Positions 13,625-25,300 of a stretch of DNA of 64,000 bases are shown here, one piece after another. The stretch is from assembly GCF_037042905.1 (NCBI RefSeq), contig NC_087246.1:38081001-38145000 (forward strand), given 5' to 3'. Position 1 is the stretch's first letter; the number at the start of each line of letters is the position of its first letter. A model generated the notes under the pieces. That model ran no database searches. It was not told the origin of the DNA and was given only the letters and a program-made list of their open reading frames with translations. Source of the stretch: Lytechinus pictus. Lineage: Eukaryota; Echinodermata; Echinoidea; Temnopleuroida; Toxopneustidae. The position numbers and the translations under genes are program-made.

Positions 13625-15080
13625 CAGCCCAGTTGACACTAGTGAATTATATTGGTGACATAAATCGAGGAAACAGAATTGAAATTGATGAAGAAATTAC
13701 AGAGTTCAAGAAGCTTTTTTTATGATTTATGAATAGATTTTGTATTAATTAGTATAAATAATTTAAATTTCTGAATTCTGTGTAGAATCTTGGTGAACCT
13801 CATGTAGCTCACAGATCAGTCAAATCAAAATCAGTCAAATAAGAAGCATTTTTGGAGAGTTTTGAAAAATATACATTAATTAGCATATTTAATGAGTTTC
13901 AAAATTCTGTGTAGAAATGTTGTATCCCCACCTAGAGCTATCATAAAAAGCAAACAAAATTGAATTTGATCAACAAATGAAGTAGAAAAAGCATTTTTTG
14001 TGATTTATGAATAAATCAGCATAATTTTCTAGTCAAAATTTCAAAATTCTGTGTACAAGTTTGGTGACCCTCATGTAGCTCTACCAGATGAATGAAAAAA
14101 AATAAAATTGGTCAACAATAAAATAAAGAACAAGCATTTTTTGTGATTATGAATAAATTTTGCATAAATTAGCATAAATAATTTTGTAGCCAAAGTTTCT
14201 AAATTCTGTGTACAAGTTTGGTGAACCTCATGTAGCTCTACCAGATGGAAGAAAAACAAATCAAAATCAGTCAACAAATACAAAGAGGCACTTTCAGTTA
14301 TTTATGAATAAATTTCGCATAAATTAGCATAAATTTTCTAGTCAAAATTTCAAAATTCTGTGTAAAAGTTTGGTGAACCTCATGACGCTCAACTAGAAGG
14401 TAGAAAAAAAAATCACAATCAGTCAACAAATAAAGGAGAAGCATTTTTTGTAAATTTTGAAAAATGTGCATAAATTAGCATATTTATGATTTCAAAATTT
14501 TATGTGATATATTTAAATCCCAACCTAGTGCTATCATATAGAGGAAACAGAATTGAACTGGGACTCAAAATGACGAAGAAGCATTTTGAAATTCAGTCAA
14601 CAAATAAAGAAGAGGCATTTTCTGTGATTTATAGATTTTGCATAAATTAGCATAAATAATTTTCTACTCAAAATTTCAAAATTCTGTGTACAAGTTTGGT
14701 GAACCTCATGATGGTCTACCAGATGGAAGGAAAAAAAAATCAAAATTGGTCAACAAATAAAGAAGCATTTTATGTGAATTTTTTTAAATATGCATAAATT
14801 AATTTCGTAGAAATTAGCAAAAGATTTTCTCGTTAAAATTTCCAAATTCTGTGTAGAAGTTTGGTGAACCTCATGAAGCTCTACCAGATGAAAGCAAAAA
14901 ATCAAAATCGGTCAAAAAATAAAGAAGCATTTTTGTGAATTTTGAAAAATGTGCATAAATCAGCATATTTAATAAGTTTCAAAATTCTGTGTAAAAGTTT
15001 TGAATCCCCCACCTAGTGCTATCATATAAAGCCAACAGAATTGAAATCAGACTTGAAATGACAAAGAAGAAGCATTTTGA
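13625..15080. repeat. Tandem array of about 150-bp units of two types
   Basis: The anchor AAAATTCTGTGTA recurs at about 13775, 13904, 14046, 14203, 14355, 14498 (mutated), 14681, 14846 and 14984, with spacing of 129-183 bases. After the anchor, one type reads AAGTTTGGTGAACCTCATG and the other TCCCCACCTAGTGCTATCAT. Order is B(partial)-A-B-A-A-A-B-A-A-B. Shared phrases are GCATAAATTAGCATA and CAACAAATAAAGAAG. Confidence 0.85.
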
Positions 15081-15805
15081 AATTGATGACGGACGCCACG
15101 ATGTGCCTTCGAGCTAAAAATGTGAAAAACTTGATTAATGTTTGTTATCTTTGCTTGTTATATGAAGCGTGTCCAAACTGTATTATTATATAGTTGTTTT
15201 ATATTCATTTCAATACCAAACCTATGTTTCTACTTTGGATTTTTCAATTTAACTGGCCCTTTGCAGAAAAAAATGCTGTTAAATTGTGAAAATCAAGTGC
15301 AAGTCTAACATACACACTTCTGATTAGTTAAAGTAAATTTTGTTTGATTTATGGAATAATTGGTTGCATCTCACAACAATGAAAATAATTTTCTTAAGTC
15401 CACTTTACATTCATTATGAAATATTCTTTTTTTCTGTTTGCAAAATTAAAGCTGATTTGATGTCAGTCACACTTTTTGATTCGAACTAATTTCACTGGTG
15501 GATAAATATCTGAAGACCATCTGAAATAAATTATAAACATTCGTACAGACCCTAACCAAAGCTAAAAGTGAAATTGACAAATGGAAAGTATATAAGCTAC
15601 ACAGTACAACAATAAGCTTTATGCATATTCACCAGTAATGCAGCTAAGTATTTTGCTTAAGAAAAACTCAAATTGAAGGGTTTCCACAAATGGTTTTCTC
15701 ATGCTTTTCACCGGCCTGAAGACTGTGAGGTCATGTTGTGTTAGAAGCGTTGTGATCCCATAAATGGGTCTTTAAAATTTGCTACTCTGATCAAAGTATT
15801 TATTA
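15081..15805. other. Intergenic, nothing recognised
   Basis: AT-rich DNA between the tandem array and the next MITE-like element. No exon, RNA gene or clear repeat boundary was seen. Confidence 0.4.
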
Positions 15806-15809
15806 ATAC

Positions 15810-16078
15810 CGGGCCCCATCTTACAAAGAGTGATCCGATCAATCTCAAATATATGCAAATCCATCATTGTAATAATTTTTTCTTTAGGCAATTTGCTCAA
15901 TGTCCATTGAAAACAAAGGGAACATACTGATTTGTTAAGAAAACAGTGAATGTATGAATATACGTCATTTCTATAGAATATTTTGAACAAACATGTATGT
16001 TGGAGGTTGATGCTGCTGGCTTTCCATAGTTGCGATTGATCAGATCAATCGCAACTCTTGTAGTAAGAGACCCAGGTT
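15810..16078. mobile_element. Probable MITE with imperfect inverted ends
   Basis: The left end reads CCGGGCCCCATCTTACAAAG with GATCCGATCAATC close by. The right end has GCGATTGATCAGATCAATCGC, itself a palindrome, then CTCTTGTAGTAAGAGACCCAGG. The ends are inverted relatives but much mutated. Confidence 0.5.
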
Positions 16079-16180
16079 CCCTCTCTTTCACAACCAAGTT
16101 AGAATGGAGAACTATTCCATTCTGAAATTACATATGCTATTTACATAGTATTTCTTCACATTCCAAATTCACAACTGAAC

Positions 16181-16773
16181 TTAAAGGAGAATGAAACCTT
16201 TGGAAGAAGTAGGCTTGTGTCGAAACAGAAAAATCAAAGAATAAGAACAAAGAAAGTTTGAGAAAAATCGGACAAATAATGAGAAAGTTATGAGCATTTG
16301 AATATTGCAATCACGAATGCTATGGAGATCCTCCCATTGGCAATGCGACAAGGATGTGTGATGTCACATGTGAACAACTTTCCCTGTGAGGGACTATAAA
16401 ATACCCCTAAAATGTACCTTTTTGCACTTTCTTATGGTGATACAAACTCGTTATCCATGATGTATTTTTTTTAAATCTGTATTACATGCCCTCCTATAGA
16501 AAGAACACATGATCTACTAATAGATGTGGTAAAAGAGGCAATTTAAGCTAGATATATACTAAAGTAATGGGGAGAGTTGTTCATAAGTGACATCACACAT
16601 TTCTGTCGCATTGCCAATTTGAGGATCTCCATAGCACTAGTGATCGCAATATTCAAATGCTCATAACTTTCTCATTATTTGTCCGATTTTTCTCAAACTT
16701 TCGTTGATCTGTTTCTTTGATTTTTCTGTTTTCACACAAGCTATCTTGTTCCAAAGGTTTCATTCTCCTTTAA
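16181..16773. mobile_element. Fold-back MITE, family A copy 1 (593 bp, TTAA ends)
   Basis: TTAAAGGAGAATGAAACC at the left and GGTTTCATTCTCCTTTAA at the right are perfect inverted ends. Pairing continues inward for about 200 bases: GAGAAAGTTATGAGCATTTG against its complement near 16660, and GGAGATCCTCCCATTGGCAA against the block near 16610. Both ends carry TTAA, the target sequence of piggyBac-like transposons. A second copy lies at 50091-50683. Confidence 0.88.
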
Positions 16774-19700
16774 ATAACGACATCTGACATTTTTTGATTT
16801 TCTTCTTATTTTTAATGACTTTTAATGCTGCTCTGCTCCACTCTTTAACTCTCTTTTTGATGAAGCTATTGAACAAACAATGTATGTAAATATAAAAATA
16901 TTGTTACATGTGTTTCATACAGAAATATGTACAAGTGCATGGAATCGATCGAATAGAAAAGCTGGCAATGATACAGATATAACAAACATTTACAAACCAT
17001 ACAAGGCATGCATTATATGCATTTGGGCCAAATTCATTAGAACAATGATATAAATTATGCAACATACAAATTCGATGCAAGAATTCAGCACTTGTATATG
17101 TATCATTGATACACGTATGCATAAATCATATTCGATGAAGCATGAACTAAAATGACACAAGATTTTAACTGCGGGGAATTATACTTTTTTTCAAAGGTCA
17201 AGATAATTTAAGGATTCTCCCATTTTGTTGAATAATCAACCCTAAAAGAGAAATTGAGCACACTCTTCCAAACTCTCATGAATTCATGTTCAATACTGAT
17301 GAAATTATCATGACCAATCAAACTTGCTCCCTAAATTCGATCTCGTCGGGGGAGCGTATCATCGACAAGTTTCTCATCGAGCGTTGTCGGATTCTGACAT
17401 TTTCCCTTGATTTTGATTGGCCGAGAAGCACTTACTATGGTAACTGTCTGGTAAAACAGACTTTAATGGATAAAAACGTCTGACTAATCTTTTCATGAAC
17501 GCCCCCTGGACCACAATTAGGTTGTGGCACTTGTCATGTGATCAAACAAATCTCATTCTTAGTCCATTTACAGTAGGGTACATGGTTGAATTCTGGTTTG
17601 CTCAAGCTCAAGATAATTGCTAGTGCTGAAAATTCCCTTGATCCACCCACCTTGCAGCCCTTTGGAAAGTTATTTCAACATTATATTGGAGGAATTTGAA
17701 ATACAATCAATCTCCTTGCAAGTCATCTTCAATACTGTATATAATAATATTGGAATTAAATGCAGTTTTTGTATTCCTTACAAGAATTTTTTTTTTTAAG
17801 TCGACTCAATGAAAAAAATCATTAGTCTTAAGAGCAACTCATCTCTGATAAGTTTAATAAATAAGCTCAGTTTGCATATGAGTCAAACTTTTATCACGTA
17901 GAACAATATCTTACGATGAAGCAATTTTTCAGATCAGACAATGGACAAGTTAGTGCATTCGTTGTTGTCTTCTCTGGTCCACGGGGATCCTATTTAGACA
18001 GATTCATCTTTATCATTCACATTCAATTTAATTAGATTTCTTCTATGTCCTGTATATACAAATAATATAAATGAAATTTTCCACATCATTTTAACATTAT
18101 TTTTGTTTCTGTGACAATCAATTTGGCAAATTTTTTGAGACTTCTAATGACTTTCTGTATAAACACCTGTACTTTCTGATTTACAAACATCAAGACATTT
18201 GTTGATTAGTTATCACCAATACATTTGTTGATATATAAACACCAATAAATTTGTTAATAAATGGGGTGATTTTTCTTCACTGCTCACTTGTCTGGAAAAC
18301 ATAATTCCATACAGAATAAACATTCCTGTCAGTCCCCACAATTATATTTCCATGGTTATTTTACTAAGTAAAAGTGACAAATTTAGAATACTAATCATTC
18401 CATACACACTCTAAAGTTTGCAAAGCTTTTAGTAGCACATAACCCAGGAATATCAAAATAAATGTCCTTATTACTTGATGGACCGACAAAAATTCAATTA
18501 TGAGGAATACCTCTTTTCTACTTTAATGACTAGTTGATTTATCCAGTGGTGTCACTCTGATCACAGCTCTCAGATAATCAGCCACTGTGTCAAGTCAAAG
18601 GAAGACTGAATCCCATTGTATATATATGTTTACAGCACTCTTGCTTTTTTTCACTTGCATTCTTATTTAACCTATCTCGGATACAAGATTTGTCTCCCTG
18701 GTGGCAATATGCTCTGCTCATCAGATTTGCACCGTACATCTCATCGCCAAAATTATAATGAACTGCTTTTCTGTCTCTGGCGCAGTTTACGGTGTCAAAA
18801 TATGGTAATTATAACTATTAAAGTCTCCAAGATATGCAACTGTAGCATACATTTGTGTAAAAAGATGCTTAGACTCTATTACTAATATATTAGTAACTAG
18901 TTATTGGGATATCCTAGATTATTTGAAGTTTAATGAAGACAAGGCCTACTCTTTAATCCAGTCTACTTGATGTAATACATTCGTAAGTCCAGTTTTAACC
19001 TAAATATTGATTTACAAAGTATGACTGTGGTTACATATATCTGATATTTCTCTTATTTACAACACTAGCAGACTAGCCTATACAGTCATTAATTAAACAT
19101 TGTCTGTTTGAAAATACAATAAAAAATCAGCACCATTTTCAGTATGTAAGTAGTTAAGTCTAATGGTCTGATAAGTCATAATGTCTATTTTTAACACCAC
19201 TTATATCTTCTGTAATCTCTTTAAATAAACACAAAAAGTTATATTGGTGTCTAAACATTTAGAACAAAATTTAGATGTGTTTTTATATTTACAAAGGAAA
19301 TCCAGTTCCTTTTAGTTATTCTAGATACAGATAGATGCAAATGAATGCTATGTTTTATATATAATATCCAAGAGAGTTGTATGACAGAAAATACCAGCAG
19401 CAATAAAATATATTTGCATGAGAATGAATGAGATAGAAGCTAAGAGAATGAGCGGGTGGGGTTAAGGGAGACAGATATAGGAAAACGGGTGGTGGAATCA
19501 ATCGAGAAGCAAAAATACACAATTTAGCTTGCAAATTAATGCATTAAACAGACTGAAAATAGCATGAACCAGCATGACATCAATGCAACTACCAAAATAG
19601 AAAATAATATTGAATTTTAACATAATATTGAATGATAAAATAAAATTCCTTTTCATACATTATTAAAAACAATGCCTAATCCACAAAAAAAAACATAAAA

Positions 19701-20398
19701 CATCACAACAATACCATTTCTGATACATAATTTCAGTAAGCAAAGAAATGCGGTTTGCCAGTAGACAACTGAGAATCAATTCTCAGATGAAGACGAAATA
19801 AGTCATTCCAACTTGTGATGATGAAAAGATTACAGAAAGTTAAAAGCTTGGCATTACTTAAACTGGTATACCCCTTAGAATATCCAGATTCCACTCCAGG
19901 AAAAATACCGGACAATGAAACGGACAAATATCCGTATCAAAAAGAATATCACAATTTTAGCAAATATTTAATTAAAATCTTATCCAAGGCAAAATGAAAA
20001 TAATTTATTAGAAATTATCAAAGATTTGTTAAACATTTGAGGGAAATTTTGCATACATTTTTTTTTCTAAAATGCATTGAAATTCAATGACTTTTTTCTT
20101 CAAGTCTCACGCCATGCCCCCATTACTTCTTGTTATTATTAGTCCAAATAGCAAAGTTCTATTAGGGTTAAAACAATACAATTGGCCTTTACATTAAAAT
20201 AAACATTTAAATGACCATTTTCCCAGTGATACATTCTTTGATATGAAAATAACGGATGGCAGTTGGGCTTAAAACAGATGGAAATGAATCTAATTACAAG
20301 TAAGTAGTGCTTCGCAGTTTATTTCATGAAATATTTGAATAATCGTTCAAGTTTAAGTAAATTAAGCTTATCTGAATACAAAAATGGCAGCAATTTAA
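16774..20398. other. Intergenic DNA with minor repeats
   Basis: No gene recognised. About 17310-17510 resembles a dispersed repeat (TTTTGATTGGCCGAGAAGCA, GTAACTGTCTGGTAAAACAG). About 18185-18262 holds three 26-base units around CACCAATACATTTGTTGAT. The rest is AT-rich. Confidence 0.4.
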
Positions 20399-20556
20399 TA
20401 ATGAATGTTTTTTTTCATTCGTGCAATGGACAGAATACTTCATTCGGTGAAAGATGAAATGTATGATCCATTCAACTTGGCTACGCCTCCTTGAATGGAT
20501 CATTTCATCTTTCACCTCATGAAGTATTCTGTCCATTGCACTCATAAACATTCATT
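20399..20556. repeat. Inverted repeat, arms about 70 bp
   Basis: AATGAATGTTTTTTTTCATT leads into GTGCAATGGACAGAATACTT and GGTGAAAGATGAAATG. After a short centre around GGCTACGCC, the complement runs back to CATTCATT at 20556. It may fall in the RHPN2 3' UTR or just beyond. Confidence 0.85.
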
Positions 20557-21911
20557 ATTTGTATAATATCATACTTGACAGTGCACAATTTCCACTTTCT
20601 GTGTAGCATTCCTTTCATACTGTTGAATGGCATCAGGTTGTCCATACATCCTATAAAATCATTTTACCATGTATGAAATAACAATAAACTATACTCAGGT
20701 GGACTCCCCCTTTAATACCCAAAGGCATAGATAGGTGTCAGTAGTTTATATTTCAAATTGGGACCTTATAACTTGCAACCACAACAGCCACATCATGCGA
20801 CTATAATGGATGAAAGAGAACAACACACAGCAAGTACCAAGGATTGTATATAAATGCATCCAGGGCAGTAAACCTTCCTATAATGAATAAACTGACAACA
20901 GAAATCAGATAGGGCAGAGAACAGCTGAGGCAAGAAACCAGGTAGAAAAGACTCAAACAACAACATTTGTTTTCTACATCAAAATGGCTTCAAAATTTCT
21001 CCCATTTTACCCTCTTAGTGCTACTAAATCCATTATCAGGGCTCCCACAGACATTTGAAAACAGAATTCCATGGCTTTTCCTTGTCTAAATTGCTGCTTT
21101 CCATGACTTCCTTTCTGGCACGGTTTCCAATATCAGACATGTTTATGATGGCCTCCACCTCCCCTCACAGCCATCCGTTCCACCCACTATCTTACTCATG
21201 ACATGTACATCTATTATCATTAGTATATATATGGGCTGTTTCTGACCAGGTTACCATTTTTATTTCAGCAACACCCAAAATAATCTTGAACACAATTCCA
21301 TGACTTTTCACAAATTTTCCAAATTTCCTGACTTTTCCCTGACTACAAATTTTTCCAGGATTTTCCATGACTGTGGGAACCCTGATTATGATATGTGAAA
21401 TCTACTGAAGCAAGATCTATCCAGTTAAATGACTTCTTTATCCCAGCTACTATTGGTATTTTGTAAGGCTTCGTTTGATATATTTAATTTGTCCCTGTCC
21501 TCCCTTTCACTTCGAATCAAACAACTAATGCAGAAAACACTCCTAGCACAAGCCATGTAAAATACAGCAGTAGTGATGAAACCATTGTTAATGCCAAACA
21601 GATTCATGCACCAGTTCCTAGTATTCATTTATCTGTCTTGATATATGACATGGTTTTGTGTAATCACTTTCATCATAACTGCAACATTAACCGAAATGCA
21701 TGGATAGAGACAGGACACACCATCACTCCCGAGCAGTCACTGTTTATGAGAAGCATTCTCATATGCTCCTCCTGGAATCCATACAACGCCCTTCAGATTC
21801 TCCCGGAGTCTATTTTCCTCCTTTCCAATCATAGTAGGCTGACACGCATGATATATACATACATCAAGTCATCTATTTCTAATGGTTTGAACTTCAGTGA
21901 GATTGGTTGCT
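20557..21911 (-). other. Presumed RHPN2 3' UTR and downstream flank
   Basis: This stretch follows the RHPN2 stop on the - strand. A candidate polyadenylation signal (AATAAA on -) lies at 21264-21259. The transcript end is not determinable. A hAT-like MITE occupies 21037-21384. Confidence 0.4.
21037..21384. mobile_element. hAT-like MITE downstream of the RHPN2 stop
   Basis: The ends CAGGGCTCCCACAGACATTT and CATGACTGTGGGAACCCTG are inverted repeats with the CAGGG terminus typical of hAT elements. ATTAT flanks both sides. Internal CCATGACTTTTC and AAATTTTCC phrases repeat. If the RHPN2 mRNA ends beyond 21037, the element is part of its 3' UTR. Confidence 0.65.
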
Positions 21912-22397
21912 TCAATACAACCCGGCTGGCGAGTTCCCCACTGCTTTTCTTTTTCTCTCTTCCGTACTCATCTTTTCCGGTTTCTTGGACTTCTTCTTAC
22001 CCGTACTGCCCTTCCCTCCGTCTGTTGATGTTATGGATTCCTTTGCTTTACTGTTCTTAGATGCGTTGCTTCCTTTCAACCCCTGTGAGTCTTTATGTGT
22101 TTTCCTTGGAGGCTGTTGCCTCTCTAATGACGAATCCGATGTCATTGACCCGTTGACGGGCGACTGTGACTGATCCGACGAGGAGGGCGATAGCTCCGAT
22201 GACCCCTTAGGACTCTTGGTTTCCTTGCGGCGGATGTCTTGAGGATGAAGAAAGTCTTTGTCAAGAGGAGAAACGAGTTCAAGTTTGATACGATGAGGAG
22301 ATGCTAAGATGCTCTTCACCACTTCTTCATGTTTGGACCACTTTACATCATTATCATTGACGCCAATGATGAAATCACCTTCCTTCACCCCACTCGC
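21912..22397 (-). CDS. RHPN2: RHPN2 terminal coding exon 14 (PDZ end, basic tail, stop)
   Basis: The exon starts after TTTCCCAG and encodes 161 residues (544-704) before TGA at 21914-21912. [20 protein letters not shown] and the helix [11 protein letters not shown] complete the PDZ domain to about residue 585. The remaining 120 residues are low-complexity Ser/Pro/Lys with basic runs [10 protein letters not shown] and EERKRK, and end in SPAGLY. The tail looks disordered; the basic runs could be a nuclear-localisation or membrane-contact signal, which is inference. Confidence 0.96.
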   Translation of the reverse strand, partial: ASGVKEGDFIIGVNDNDVKWSKHEEVVKSILASPHRIKLELVSPLDKDFLHPQDIRRKETKSPKGSSELSPSSSDQSQSPVNGSMTSDSSLERQQPPRKTHKDSQGLKGSNASKNSKAKESITSTDGGKGSTGKKKSKKPEKMSTEERKRKAVGNSPAGLY

Positions 22398-25300
22398 CTG
22401 GGAAAGAGACAACAATAAATCCACAATTACCATCCAACCTTTCAAGCATCTACATTTTTAATATTACATTTTCTTTCATTTAAAACACATTTCATACTAA
22501 AAATCTGACCAAAGTACAATTCCAAAATAAATTTGTAGTACTTTTTTGTGCTGCAGCATTACAAATACTATGTGTAAAATAGCTTTAGTGTTTGATATAC
22601 AAATAAAAGCAACGCTTTGTTTCCTGTAAAATATCAAGGAAACAACGATTACCCAACATTTGATAAGTATTTTTTCTAAGTCTGTAACATTAAATCCATT
22701 CTATGATTGTGTCCAATCATCTCTAATATTTGAAACTGTCTTCGCTGATCTACTTTGATATAAACCTAAGACGACATTCGACGAAACTTACTGCAGCAGC
22801 GAATCCTTGATCAACCTGAGCCACAATGACCGGTGAGTCACCTCTGACAGTGAAACCATAGCCTCCCATTCCTCTCACTATCTCTACTATCCTTGGTGCT
22901 GTCCACTGATTACGACTATTGAAGATGGCAAGGGGACCCTACACACAATAAAAATGGATGACATAAGCTTAATCTCTGATCATTTTTATACAGCTACACC
23001 AGACTTTTGATTATTGAACAAACCAGGAACGCATTGATTAATGATTTAAGAACATTGCCACCTCAAATACATTATTTTCATGATAATATATAGACCAGAA
23101 AATTGTGATCCAAAGTTATATTTAGTAACTAATAAAATGACAGTAGGCAAATAATCATTGTTTGTAAAGTTGATGGGTAAACTATCACTTTCGAGGCAAG
23201 CTGGATGTAGCTATCTTTCCAAAGCGAAGCTGAAGAAAGTGAGCGTGTACATCCAGCTCGCCAAGCAAGTGATAGTTTGCCTCGTCACCTGAAATCAAGA
23301 GGTGATTATATGCTTCCTATTCTACATCCGTAACCACTATAAAAAAAAAAACCAGTATTCATACTTCTCTACTGTAAGAAATTTTGTTTAACAAGTGGAA
23401 CGCCTCTGGCAGTCTCGCCTGCATTACGCAATTTAATATAGCAGCAGTGCTAACTTTGAAAACTACTATAAAATAATCATTCACAAAAACACCATTCACA
23501 TAATAGTAGTAGGCAAATAATCATTGTTTGTAAAGTTGATGGGTAAACTATCACTTTCGAGGCAAGCTGGATGTAGCTATCTTTCCAAAGCAAAGCTGAG
23601 GAAAGAGAGAGAGAGTACATCCAGCTCGCCAAGGAAATGAAAGCTTGCCTCATCACCTGAAATCAAGAGGTGATTGTATGCTTTCTATTGCACACCTGTA
23701 ACCACTATAAACAAAGAAACCAGTATTCGTACTTCTCTACAGTAAGGAATTTTTGTTTAAAAAAACAAGGTTTGCTTCAAAATAATTCACTCTATTTTAT
23801 TTTTTTTTTATTTTTAAATCGCCTGCTCTCAAATTGCCTACAATGCTTTCTCCAGAATAGCAAATCTTTATGAGTAAGAGGGGGGATGTATTGCATTTTC
23901 TAAACTGTCGAGACTTTGGGAGATTCAAATTACCACTGGATGAATAAAACATTTTTACTTAAATCATTCATAAGTTACATTTTAAAAAGAAATGGTTAAA
24001 AGGAGAAGGAATAGATAAACCTCCTTACCAGATTATGGAAAATATCTTTGACTTGGACTTTGGTGAAGTCTGGCACATGGGGCTTGGCAATCTGAAGGGT
24101 TTTACCTGAAAACAAAAAAGAAACATCATTATTACTCAGGTCGAACAATTATACCTCATGTCTAACAATTATACAAGTGAAAAAAAAAAAACACACACAC
24201 ACTATGGGTTATACTAAATAACACAACCTTTTTTTAGGGATTCTGTAACACAAAGGATGCAAAGAAACTGATGATTTTTTATTCATAAATACTGAATAAT
24301 CAACATTTCTATTCACAAAACAGTGGGAATAAATCAAGATATAGGATTTACAGGAATTTTTTAAAAATCAATTGAATAAAACTGTTGATGAAAGTGAAAG
24401 TTGGTCAAAGAACATAATTATGGACAATTCAACCACCCTAACATTTAAAATACTTCATTAATTATTGTGCTTCCACAGATATTTGTCTTTAAAGTTAGGA
24501 TGACTCCTTACTGAGGATGACAGGCGCATCAGGGAGTTCAAAGAAGTCCTCCTCATCATCGAGAGACTGATACCGATGCATGGATTTACTGTGGAACTTC
24601 TTAAGGACCTCCTTCAACGTGTCAATCTTACGTAGCTGTTTGGAGAGGTCATGAACCCTGAGGGCCTCCTCATGAAGCATCAGAGCCTGCCTTATGTGTG
24701 CCTTGCCTGGAGGGGGGGTTAAGAAAGAACAGAGATACATGCCATCAACGAACTACATTAACCCATTCACACACTAGTTCCCTCAATCTCATACATCGTC
24801 ACACAGGTACAATATGCTTGAGTAAGAAACGGGTTAGGGATCAGGGGGCCATTTCATAAAGCTGTTCGTAAGTTAAGAGCGACTTTAAGAACGACTGGTG
24901 ATCCTTTCTTACGCGCGTAACCATCGCTAATGAATATACCATTTACCACAATAAAGGATCACCAGTCGTTCTTAAAGTCGCTCTTAACTTACGAACAGCT
25001 TTATGAAACGGCCCCCAGGAGTGACAAATTTGCAGTAGAACGCTACAGCAGGTGGACTTTTCAAGAGGAAATCTTTCAATCAAACAGTCGATGCAGGTCG
25101 CATGGTTAACCCATTTACACCCTCGCTCTTTCCATCCCATACAATGTTATACAGGTACCATATGATCGAGTAAAAAAAATGTGTCAGGAATAAGTAATGT
25201 CAAAATTAGCTTTTCAAATGCGCACCAGAATTCTACCGCAGGAGGATTTTTGAAGGCATGTTTGAGCAAAACATGATTAATTGCCTGATAAAGTAACTCT

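Larger units (their letters stand above)
22398..24028 (-). other. RHPN2 introns 12 and 13 (with exon 13 between)
   Basis: Intron 13 (22398-22791) holds nothing notable. Intron 12 (22939-24028) contains the tandem duplication annotated at 23142-23765 and, between its units at about 23393-23475, an 85-base fragment related to the inverse of 58740-58825. Confidence 0.6.
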
